Assembly (NCBI GenBank): GCA_015680685.1
Contig: MNCI01024054.1
Span: forward strand, 159,577-221,576
Origin: Gnetum montanum
Lineage: Eukaryota > Streptophyta > Gnetopsida > Gnetales > Gnetaceae
Length of the DNA stretch: 62,000 nt
Reading direction: 5' to 3'
Both the position numbers and the translations under genes were made by a program. How positions within the stretch are numbered: position 1 is the stretch's first letter; every line of letters begins with the position of its first letter. Below the pieces are notes generated by a model, which made no database searches, was not told the DNA's origin, and worked only from the letters and a program-made list of their open reading frames with translations. Shown here in pieces: positions 36,737 through 46,638 of this stretch.

Positions 36737-36737
36737 A

Positions 36738-37474
36738 TGATGAGCGACAAAGTACCCCTATGCCCAACCATACGAATCACTAAGGCATTACACATGATCT
36801 GGTCAAATCTCGTGGACCTATAGTTATCTCATACACTAGTTCATCTAGGGAGTGAAACAACATTGAGGATGTTTTTTGTCTTTCTAGCTACACTTGTAAG
36901 GCTCAAGGATATGGTTTAAGTGTAATTGAGGTAAATAAATTTTTGTTGTTTTATATTTTATGGATGTAATCACCTACAAAAAGAATAAGGGTAGAGTAGG
37001 TTGAAAACTAATGTCTATTATCTATCTAGCCTAACACAAGTAACCATCCCACTTTCCTAAAAACATATAGTACTACTGGGCTACCAAATGTTAAGCATTG
37101 CCGGGTTACCAGGTACTATATGAATGCTCAAAGTGGTTGTGCTTGTGTTCATTAATTGCTGAAAATAAATTGCTTAATCAAATGCATTAAAGTAAAGAAC
37201 AAGAAAGTAAAATGTAATAAGAAAAATATTAAGCTATTCTCAGTGTTGAAAGGATTGTGAAAAGAGTTCATTTTTTTCCTATCACACTAATACACTCAGG
37301 TACATCAATGCTCAAACAAAGAACCGTGCACACTTTAGACTCCTTTCGCAGGCACTTAGAAAATATTCTAACTCTAGGGAAATAAACTGCAAGGGCTTCA
37401 CTACTCTGACTAGAAAATCTCAACTATGATGATGACAACTAGAGCCTAGGTGTGGTATTTATAGACTCAGAGTA
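36738..37474 (-). mobile_element. 5' LTR, truncated at the U3
   Basis: It starts TGATGAGCGA and stays collinear with the left LTR up to the TATA box (tatttataga at 37,456-37,465) and about nine bases beyond. Similarity then stops: the left copy continues with gggtatata, this one with agtacatgg. About 125 bp of U3, including the repeated words and the LTR end, are lost. Confidence 0.82.
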
Positions 37475-38771
37475 CATGGAATTCATTTGAATATATTTAT
37501 ATGCTAGTACTACATCATTGACATATTATGAATATATAGTCTCATGTTGCTAATATGAACTAAACATTCCTATTGAAGCAAGTTAAAGTACTCGCACTTC
37601 TATTATGAAACTATGAAAACCTCTTAGGAAGTTTTGAATGTGAATGGATAATATACCTTAAGCTTCTATAAGATATATGTGATCAATGTGAACATCTTAC
37701 AAATTGCCTTATCTCTTGATCTAGTTCTAAAATTTGATCTATATCTTATAAGTTGGGTATGTATGTACTTGTTTTTTTCTTCACATGAAAAGTGCTATGC
37801 ATATTTTCTAATTATGAAAATGTATTGAGAAGTTTCTTACAAGGTCTTACTTAGATGAATAATGTATAATCCTTAACTATCTTTTGATTTATTTTATTAC
37901 TAGTTGTAAGGCTCCACTCCCTTTTTGATGATGTCCAAAAAGGGGGTGAATTTTATATCTTCTCTTGATCTATGATATGTGATTATGACATATTTGTGTG
38001 ACTGTGATATGATTATGATCTATGTGTCATGGGAAACATTGGTATTAAATGATAATAACCTTATGGACACACTTGATGGATATATTTGAACAATTTGACC
38101 TTATGGTGGTATTATTGACTATGTTTCTATGTTTAGAGTTTTGGCATTATGATGGCATTAATATTCTTATTTCTTAGCTCTTGGCCATAAATTTCCTTAT
38201 TCAAAATTCATGTGTAATAATGACTAATGAATTATGTGTTGTATTATAGATGCAATTTTGCAATCTTTCATCATCTTTAATTCAATTTATTTTGAGAACT
38301 ACTAACCCATTTTCTTAAGTTTTAAACATCACCAAATTGGGAATATTGTCGACCTTTTGTAATGTCAAAACCTTAAGGAAAATGGATAACATAGAATTGT
38401 TTTGGTGGATGATGATTTTGTAGGACATGAACTCCACAAGGAGATTTGAGAACTTAAGGAAATGAGACCTACAATGAGTTGTTAAAATGAAGACTACATG
38501 GGGAAGATGAAGGCATGGATAAAAATGAAGGCTACACATCAAATGAAGATGCTCCAAGGACTAGTAAGAAGGTAAATTGATGGTAGAAATCCTTAGAAGA
38601 TAGAGTGAAAAAGTTGAGGACACATCTCCTAAAAATAATAGACATCTTTGTCTCAGAGTAAACATCTCCTAGAAATAATAAACATCTTTCTCTCAGAGTA
38701 GATGTCTCCCTAGAGATGTCTCACAAAAGCCATTTCATTTTCTAGTGAGATGTCTCTCTAGAATTGAGGCT
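37475..38771. other. Unassigned sequence
   Basis: No ORF or known domain. From about 38,600 it is rich in agacatct/agatgtct words, including a 40-bp direct repeat listed separately. It may be part of an LTR interrupted by the gap further right. Confidence 0.45.
38622..38701. repeat. 40-bp tandem duplication with agacatct words
   Basis: Units 38,622-38,661 and 38,662-38,701 both start acatctccta and end with ctcagagta plus one base, with four or so differences. The word continues singly in the following 120 bp (agatgtctcc, agatgtctca, agatgtctct). Confidence 0.75.
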
Positions 38772-39337
38772 AATCTCTAGTAGACATTCCAACTTCAAAT
38801 AAGACATCTACACTAGATGTTTGGTAGCCATTGCATGAATTTTGAGGAGTTTTTGGAAACTCTAAGGTTATAAGAAGATCCCAAAATCTTGGGAATTATG
38901 CAAGCATTGTTCACAAAAGATCAATCNGCAAAATTAAGCTTTTCTCCAGAGTGTTTTGATGCTACAAAACAACTTAACCCTACAAGGTTCCAACAAGCTC
39001 AATGAGGATGCCTTCTCGCAAGAAGCACACCAAGCTCAAAGGGCTATAAGAAAGAAAGAAATATATAAGGAAAGAATGTAACTAAATTTACAAGTCCTCA
39101 TAATTGAAGCTTAATACAACATTCAACCAAGAAAATGATGTTACAATGAAGAACAAGAATACAATATTATAGAATATACAATGATTGATCTTTTGTGAAC
39201 AATGCTTGCATAATTCCCAAGATTTTGGGATCTTCTTATAACCTTAGAGTTTCCAAAAACTCCTCAAAATTCATGCAATGGCTACCAAACATCTAGTGTA
39301 GATGTCTTATTTGAAGTTGGAATGTCTACTAGAGATT
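38772..39337. repeat. Perfect inverted repeat, 155-bp arms, against an assembly gap
   Basis: 38,772-38,926 is the exact reverse complement of 39,183-39,337. The left arm ends at the single N at 38,927, and the right arm ends at the first N of the gap. Perfect identity in such old DNA, with both ends at Ns, suggests a join or fill artefact rather than biology. The 256 bp between the arms (38,927-39,182) hold no ORF. Confidence 0.88.
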
Positions 39338-39663
39338 NNNNNNNNNNNNNNNNNNNNNNNNNNNNNNNNNNNNNNNNNNNNNNNNNNNNNNNNNNNNNNN
39401 NNNNNNNNNNNNNNNNNNNNNNNNNNNNNNNNNNNNNNNNNNNNNNNNNNNNNNNNNNNNNNNNNNNNNNNNNNNNNNNNNNNNNNNNNNNNNNNNNNNN
39501 NNNNNNNNNNNNNNNNNNNNNNNNNNNNNNNNNNNNNNNNNNNNNNNNNNNNNNNNNNNNNNNNNNNNNNNNNNNNNNNNNNNNNNNNNNNNNNNNNNNN
39601 NNNNNNNNNNNNNNNNNNNNNNNNNNNNNNNNNNNNNNNNNNNNNNNNNNNNNNNNNNNNNNN
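39338..39663. other. Assembly gap, 326 Ns
   Basis: Run of N. Any translation spanning it is meaningless. Confidence 0.99.
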
Positions 39664-40056
39664 ATTTTTCTTGAATATTTTTGCATTTTTTCAAGCATTT
39701 TCACGCTATACTATGCTTGGGAGTTAGTCTCCGTAGGTTGACACCCTCATCTTGATTGAAACCCTTGGCTGTGCTCATTCCTATTTTGTGGCTATGCTCT
39801 ATACTTAGAACCATGAAACACTACTTTGACACTTAGCACTATTTCATGTTATTTGCACTTGCATTTTGGCTAACCATGCCACCCCCCAGTTGTGCCCACC
39901 ACCTTGATTGCAACTGGCAACGTCCCTATTTGATCAACAAGATTTTTTAGGGCACGTTTCCTTTGTTTCTAGTAAGGCCCTCATGTGGAGGTGGGGTTAG
40001 GCTATATGCCCGCTAACCTTTCGGTGTTCTAGCCACTAACATTTTTAGTCGTTACA
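39664..40056 (+). mobile_element. Tat-like LTR, 3' end
   Basis: The last 140 bp (39,916-40,056) align by eye with the ends of the LTRs at 51,616-51,757 (reversed) and 61,240-61,379. Shared features: gtccct, a 19-base loop, agggcac, then ggttaggctata, ctt/ctc-cggtgttc and gtcgttaca at the end. It ends in TACA and is followed directly by RTE LINE sequence, so it is a 3' LTR or solo LTR inserted in that LINE. The 5' part is lost in or beyond the gap. Confidence 0.7.
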
Positions 40057-40640
40057 TCATATGTCTTTTCTAACTTAATGAAGATACTAAGTATATTTTT
40101 TCTATGTGTTTTGAATTTCTCCATTAATTTTCATATTAAGAAAATAGCCTCTATAGTAGATATTCTTAGCATAAATCCAAATTAATTTTTTAATAGTGTT
40201 GATTCAAGTCTGAGAAGTTACTCTATGACTGTCTCCCAAAGCTTCATAGTATGGTTCATTAGCTTTATCTCTCTATAATTTACACAAGTTTGTGCATCTC
40301 CTTTATTTTGTAGATGAGAATAACAATGCTTTTTTTGCAATTGTATGGCATTTCTCCATCCTTCAAAATTTTTTTAAATAATTATGTCAACTAAGAAACT
40401 TCTATTTTTATTTGTGCTTTCCAAGCTTCTATGAAATGTTATCTCATCCAGCAACTTTTCCATTTTTCATCTTTGATAGGGCTATTTTCCCATTAGAGAA
40501 GGATAGTTAATTAACCAAACTAAAATTTGGTTATTCTTCTTGGATGTATTCTCATGGGAATTATTCATTTAATAATTCTTGAAAATAAATTTTCCATCTA
40601 TCTAAAATTCTTCATTTAATAATTCTTGAAAATTCATTTT
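40057..40640 (-). mobile_element. RTE-type LINE, second copy (RT fragment)
   Basis: The reverse complement of 40,057-40,510 aligns by eye with 3,780-4,215 over its whole length: GKAVGPDNIP-like linker ('aaaatggaaa...gctgga'), tttgaaggatggag, caaattgtg..aattatagag, tttggatttatgc, atggagaaattca, and ttcattaagttagaaaagacatatga (FIKLEKTYD), which equals FIDLEKAYD in the first copy. It extends to about 40,640 with a small internal duplication of 'catttaataattcttgaaaat'. The copy is cut exactly at the AYD codons by the LTR ending at 40,056. Confidence 0.82.
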
Positions 40641-40899
40641 TATGGACTTCTTAAGATTCATAACTTGATGTTTTTCACTTGAAATCAAACTCATGAATTA
40701 GGGTTTCCATGCCAAGACTCTTATAACTAACTTAATATATGAAGACTAGTAGGAAAAAAAGCTCTTAAGGCTCATTTAAAGTTACAAGTAGTTTTAAGAG
40801 GAATTAATTAAAAACTTCTAGTTTCAAGAATTATCTTAGGTAATATTCAAAGCTATAAATCATATAGGAAAGCTAGAGGATTACATTTGAAAATATAAA
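40641..40899. other. Short unassigned stretch
   Basis: Between the RTE fragment and the plus-strand LTR. It may include the unresolved start of that LTR. Confidence 0.4.
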
Positions 40900-41757
40900 A
40901 ATGTTTTTTTAGAGACCTACTAAAGCATCATAAATAGGCTCCGTCGATGCATGCCTGTTGATGCATAGTAGACATTGATGCAAGCGCAACCTATATTAAT
41001 GCATGTGCCAATCACATTGATGGCATGGGGTGTTAGTAGCATAGTGAAGCACTTGAAGTTTTTCTTTCCTTAAGTTAGAATATTTTCCTCTATGTGTCCA
41101 CAGTGTGAGTATTTATATTATATGAAACTTTATTTGAGCACCATATACCTGAATGCATTGGCATGAATGACAATAGTTAAGATTTCTAGCATTCATTATA
41201 GCACTTGGATTAGCTTAATCTTCCTTACTATCACATTATTTTCCATGCATTTTATAATTCAAGTCATAGATACTTAATATAATGATCCACAAACACATAA
41301 GTATGACTACTTCAAGCATAAGGTATTGTGCTTGGTAATCCCATTAGTGGCCATTTGGTATGCCGAGTAATCATCATTTGGCAACCCAGTAGCATTAATA
41401 CTAGTTCAGGATGTGTACAATGAGTGGGAACAACTACGTATGTTAGGATAGTTAGTCACTAGAATAGATGAATAGTTAAATAGTTAACCATTAAACCTTC
41501 ATTTATTGACATTGTACTTAGGATAAAAATATATTCAAAACACCAATAAAAATAAACATCATAAGCCTTAACTCACATTTAACCATACACATACATAGCA
41601 CAAGCATGAATTAGGAAAACAACAATCACATGACCCCTTGGTTCACAGTTTCTGGCTATGGGAAAACTTAGGAATGAAGTCTACAGAATTCAACTCGATG
41701 GCTAGTACATAGTTGTGATTTGTATGATTGGTCATAGGGTATACTCACTGCTCATTA
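40900..41757 (+). mobile_element. Athila-like LTR in plus orientation (start uncertain)
   Basis: The LTR end (41,757, ctcatta) and primer-binding site follow the family pattern. Internal blocks match the reversed LTRs: aagttagaata near 41,072, tttatttgagcac near 41,121 and ggtaatcccattagtgg near 41,334. Words like gatgcat at 40,940-41,030 lie in the U3. The 5' boundary was not found; 40,900 is a working value. Confidence 0.68.
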
Positions 41758-41758
41758 T

Positions 41759-41776
41759 TGGTGCTATTGCTAGAAA
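41759..41776 (+). other. Primer-binding site, tRNA-Asp type
   Basis: TGGTGCTATTGCTAGAAA against the expected TGGCGCCGTTGCCGGGGA: seven differences, all transitions. One base separates it from the LTR, as in the minus-strand copies. Confidence 0.7.
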
Positions 41777-42399
41777 CTTAGTTTAGCTAAGTGCGCTAAG
41801 TAGGACGAAACTATGAAGTTATACAAAGATGTTATAAAAGACCATTCAATGACCAACTATTAAAAGATTACAACACCAAAAGGTACATTATATTTATTAA
41901 TCACTAATAAGTCTTCTTCTCATAGGGATGAATCTCCACTACATACAAATAGATCCAATTAATAGCTGGGAGCCTCAAAGAAGTCCCAAAAACTAAGAGT
42001 TATCTATTTTCATCAAGATTCCTATAATCTAGGTTTCACCTTCATCTTCCATCAAGATGAACAAATGTATTAGAGAGACATGAAAGGAAACATTGTGTTT
42101 CCTCCAAATTGAGCTATTATTTCCATGTTAATGAAAAATATCATTAAGCAAGGAATTGCTACACTTAACTCAAAATATGAAGTCCTAGAATACATCTACA
42201 TGGACTATCATCCCATTGAGGCCTAGCATCAACAAGATCGGTAGATGAAGGTGTAATATGAGACCTCTAAAGGCAAGAGGATCCATACACACTTATTCTT
42301 GTAGTAGCACAAAGGGGGCAACAATTTATTTTTTGGCCAATCCCAATACATAGATTCTCCTTCTCTCTACAATGAGGAGATCCTAAACCAAAGGTTACA

Positions 42400-43935
42400 G
42401 TCAACTTCGGAGAATCTTGGTGATGGAAAAACTAGGTCTCATGACTAAGGGATATCAAAAGATAAGAATCATAGCCAATCATCTAAGGGCAAGGATAATA
42501 ATCAATAGAATTTCAAAGAAAAACATAAGGATTAGGGGAGGGATTGAAGGAGGAAAACTAGTAGGCATTATTACCCTAGTTGTCCTTCTTCTTCAACCTC
42601 ATCATCCTCTTCATCTTCATCCTCAAACTTTGATAAGAGGAGAGGAGACAAGACAAAAGGAGGGATAGTCGAGACCATGATGGAGATGATTAGTGGAATA
42701 GAAATGATTTCCAATCATACCAAAATGATTACGATTAGAACTAAGGACAACCGCAAGGGGGAGAAGAGCATCATAGGAACCAAAGACATAGTAGAACCCA
42801 TCATAGACATCATTACCATGGATGGGATTACTATGATCATCATGACCATGATGAACCTTTGTTGACTACCCAAAATATGCTCAACATTTTACAGGTAATC
42901 AGAATCCCAAGATGGCATTAGAAAGATAGAAAAATCAAGAAGCTAGATATGAACAATATTTCCAATTTTGAAGGGGAATATAATTCAAATCCACAAAATC
43001 ATCTCCAAGCCTTTCATGATGCTTGTCCCTTGCAAAACATAGAGAATGAATGGAAAAAGTTGAAGTTATTGTCATGGGCACTCATTAAGGAAGTAGAAAG
43101 CTAGTACCAATCTTTAAAAAGAAAATCTATTCGTTGGTGGACTACTATATTAGAACTCTTCAATGACAAGGATTAAACGTACTCTAGAGTGTCCAACTTA
43201 CAAAGGCATATCTAAAGATAAAAAGAAAGAAATCATGAGTCCTTCGATGCAGCCCTAGGTAGGTACTACTCTTTATTGCACCAATGCCCAAGCCATGAGT
43301 TTGTCCAATGGAAATAACTTCACCATATCATAGATGGACTCTGAAATGAAATAGGAAAGACACTTAGGGTTTATGCTAAGGAAAGACTTTTTGAGATGCA
43401 AGTTCATTAGATTCAAAGGCTAATTAATTAGGTGGCTAAAGAAGAAGGGGAGTTGAAAAAGCATGAAACTACAAAGGAGTATAGTAGAAACCCCTCCATT
43501 TGTAAAAGGGAGGTACATTATCATGACTCAAATGTGAAGGTGCCACTTGATGAAGTGGCATAAAGAAAGACTTTGTCAATATAGAAATTTATCATCAAGA
43601 TATTAGCCAAGGTAGATAAAATATGGGACTCTTTAAATTAAAATTTCTAGATTGCTTTAAAAATTGTAGAGGAACAAAAGAATCAAGGAAGTAGTAGTAA
43701 AGAAATAAGAAAGAAGAAGGACATAGAGCAGGGCTATTATCAGAACAAGGGGAAGGTTACAATGGTTGAAGAGGTTGCATATTCTAAAATATATGATGAT
43801 GGCTATGACATTTACCAATATGAACATCCTAAGAAATGTTGCCTAGTGCTATCACATTTGCAAGAGTTTGGGATGTATGCATTGAATCCTAAGTTTGCAA
43901 AGAGACAAGCACCTAGATGCTTGCCTTAATTCACA
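42400..43935 (+). pseudogene. Athila-like gag (plus-strand copy)
   Basis: A broken frame starts with a Ser-rich run near 42,580 and continues to the shell domain: NISNFEGEYNSNPQNHLQAF (42,954-43,013), NEWKKLKLLSWALIKEVES, KSIRWWTTILELFNDKD, RHESFDAALGRYY-like sequence near 43,230, and HIIDGLWNEIGKTLR-like near 43,330. It ends with YQYEHPKKCCLVLSHLQEF (about 43,820-43,870) and KRQAPRCLP near 43,910. About a dozen stops are mostly TAG at former CAG or TGG. Nothing of protease or pol follows, so the element is truncated behind gag. It gives the clearest reading of this family's gag in the window. Confidence 0.8.
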
Positions 43936-45526
43936 AGGTAACTATACATAGTAGTTCCACCAATTAATGTACTATCCAAGTGAAGCACCTTCTCAACCTC
44001 ATTAGAAGTATCAATAGTGGCAATATCCATAGTAATCTTATATAATATATTTAAAATTTCCATTCATTATTTATTATTATCATTCTCTTTTTTTGACTTA
44101 TCTTTTTCTAGCCTTAATAAAATATTGTGTATGCCCATGTCAGCACTATGCGATGTCCTTGTCTGCATCCCTATCAGCGATAGTCATTTGCCTCTATGAC
44201 TTTGTTGATGTGGTATCTAGTTTAGATGAATGTATTGTCCATATCGTGGTAGGTACATGTGCTAGCCTTGTTTTCCTTTGTGGGTAGGATGGTAGAATGT
44301 AGTAGTGGCCCCAATTTTAGCCTAGCCCTCAATCATGGTGGTCAGCCATGGTGGCCCCACCTTCACTTGCAATTTCTACAGACTCATTCTGCAACCATTG
44401 GCCTCCCCACCCCTGCTACAAACTATTTCAAGATTTGATGGTTTTACTTCATTTATGCTATTGCGTTTGTGTTGATTTAAATACATAACTTATTTGCATG
44501 TATTTCTTCTTTATTACTCATGAAGACTAAAATTAAAAATTTCTTAATTATGTGAAACTAGTTTTCTTTCATTTTTTATAGGGTTATTTATATACATATC
44601 TATATATAGGTGTGTGTGTGTTTGTTGGTAGTTTACATGCATAGAATATTTTCGATACATTTCATAAATGTATGAACTAGGAGTTTTTCAAATTTTAGTA
44701 ATTGTTGTTATCGTACCAGGGAACATGTGAAGTACATGTCATTTCTACCACCTTTTTGTATTCTTGTAAAAAAGTAGCAAATTGAGCCACTAGAGAATGT
44801 GTTGGTAATTTTTGAAATCATAGTCGGGGATGCAAGAACATTTAATTATGAGGGAAAGGGAAATCTCACACACACAAATATGTATATAAAATTGTATGGA
44901 GTTGTGCTATAAAAAATCTCCATTATTTATTTTTTATTTGAATAATGAAATGAGCATTTTGTTGATAGATTGATGCCAATATGGCCAAAAGAAGGACCGT
45001 GTATAAATAGAAACACTTGCATATGCAGTCTCACAGAAATCTCACTGTCAATAGGAAATAGACCTATTGTGGGCTCGAGATCTAGTGTTTTTCTATAATT
45101 CTTTTAGCTTTCTTTGCCCATTGGAACTAAAATACAAGTTGTAGAAATTACTTTCTTCATTACTACTACGCCTTGGTCCACTGTTGTCGTGCTATTGCAT
45201 TTGTGCATGGGAACTAAATCATGTTGGCTACTGATTTATTGGGTATTTTGCCATTATGAAGTAGGGCTATGCTTGAGTGTTGATTTGTGGGACCTTCTTT
45301 CATTCATGGCTGAGATTGGTGGGCTTTTTGGATGTGCAGTGCAATGCCTCTTGCCATTCAGTGAACAAGATTCCTGGTGAGTCTATTCCTTTTTGTTTTT
45401 GTTTTTATTTTTCTTAATAAAATCTTTGCTCTGATTCCCTATAGAGTTTGGGTTGGGGGCCAACAGATCTACAAGACCCAAACTATCTCTTCGTTTTTTA
45501 ATGTTGGAGGAAAAAAATAAAAAATA
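43936..45526. other. Unassigned sequence before the L1 element
   Basis: No domain recognised. There is a short GT run at 44,611-44,621. A TATA-like gtataaatag at 45,001-45,010 and the stretch up to 45,526 could be the 5' untranslated region of the L1 element, but nothing proves it. A short plus-strand frame at 45,114-45,380 has no known motif. Confidence 0.4.
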
Positions 45527-46638
45527 ATGGAATCCTCTAATAGTGATTTGCAACTCACTAGAAATACTACTAATATGGAAGATAATGACAATGTTTTACA
45601 TTTTGACTTTCCTAAAGACATCTTTGATCAAATCATTCAAACCTTCACCCATCTTTATGCAATTGTCTTTTTTCCTAGTAAGATTCCTCCTACCTCAGTT
45701 TTCTAGGAATGAGTCAAAAATTTTTAGGAGCCTCAAAAAATTATATAACCCTGGCTTCTAATCTTACTAGAGGGTTTTTGCTTTTTCCTTTTGAAACCAA
45801 GGCTATGGTAGATTTTGTAAAACAACAATCAATTTGGGACGTATATGGATGTTTTTTAGTGCTTCAACCTTGGAAGGAGGATTCTGACCTTAAAAAAAAA
45901 GAAAAATTATTTGATATTTTGGATAGAATTTCTATGGCTCCTATCACACTTTTTTCCACATGTTGACATTCTTGCTACATAGGTTGGGCAGGTCATCAGT
46001 ATGGAGATTCATCCAAGATCAATTCGGCGAGGGTGTGTTAAAATTGATATGCATAAGCAATGTCCTGACTCACTAGAATTTAATGTGAAAGGAAAGACTT
46101 TTGTTCAAAAAATTTCATAACTTACACTCCCAAACCATTGTTATTATTGTTTTGATTCTAATCATCAAAACGCTCAATGTCCAAAGCTACTAGCTAATAT
46201 TGAAGATGAGAGAATTTTAGCTTAATAGGTTAGTAAATAATTAAAAGATAAAAATATATCTAAGGATATAGGTAATGATTTTGTTGAAGTGACTCAACTA
46301 ATCTTTCTTCTTCAAACCCCAAGATATCAGATGTAGAAGACATGAATATTAAGGCTACTGATGTTAATATGACTCTTCTTAACTAAGAAGGAACTCCAAA
46401 AGATGCTAGTAGTGGCTAGAAGCAAGTTACTTGGAAATCTTATGCCTCAGTCACATGAGATAATCCTATCTTTAGCAATTTTTCTAAAGGGCACCAATCC
46501 CCGGTTGTTGCTAACGCTAGTTAGTTCACTAGTAGAAGAACAAGTGCTTGTCATCCTTTAGTAAATAGCTTTGAGTCTAGGAATTCTTTTAAGGCTTTAA
46601 TGATTGAGGGGGATCCTCTTTCATCTGCACATCCATAA
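45527..46638 (+). pseudogene. L1 ORF1 (RNA-binding protein)
   Basis: It begins MESSNSDLQLTRNTTNM. The middle part, with two or more frameshifts, resembles the DUF4283-type domain common in plant L1 ORF1 (PLLEGFCFFL, later HPRSIRRGCVKIDMHKQCPD). A CCHC zinc knuckle, CYYCFDSNHQNAQC (about 46,138-46,179), is intact with the C-x2-C-x4-H-x4-C spacing. The C-terminus NSFKALMIEGDPLSSAHP is followed by TAA. That stop overlaps the ORF2 start as TAATG (46,636-46,640). ORF1 would coat the element RNA. The stop at about 46,222 is probably a former Gln codon. Confidence 0.75.

Larger units (their letters stand above)
27412..37474 (-). mobile_element. Athila-like element with all pol domains recognisable
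   Basis: This minus-strand gypsy element has LTRs at 27,412-28,276 and 36,738-37,474. The order in the coding sense is 5' LTR, primer-binding site, gag (36,718-33,991), protease, RT, RNase H, integrase, non-coding tail, purine tract and 3' LTR. This gag-PR-RT-RH-IN order defines Ty3/gypsy; the FMDDF motif and the FDIWGIGFMGP segment before the first integrase aspartate are typical of the Athila branch. All frames carry stops. Left flank is GTTGG. The right LTR is cut just upstream of its TATA box, so the target duplication cannot be checked. Confidence 0.87.

Noticed and set aside
39282-39741. ORFs of 120-140 codons on both strands
   Set aside because: They consist almost entirely of X from the run of Ns.
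45114-45380. Host gene exon before the L1 element
   Set aside because: The 88-codon frame has no motif, no splice context was evident, and it may be L1 5' untranslated sequence.
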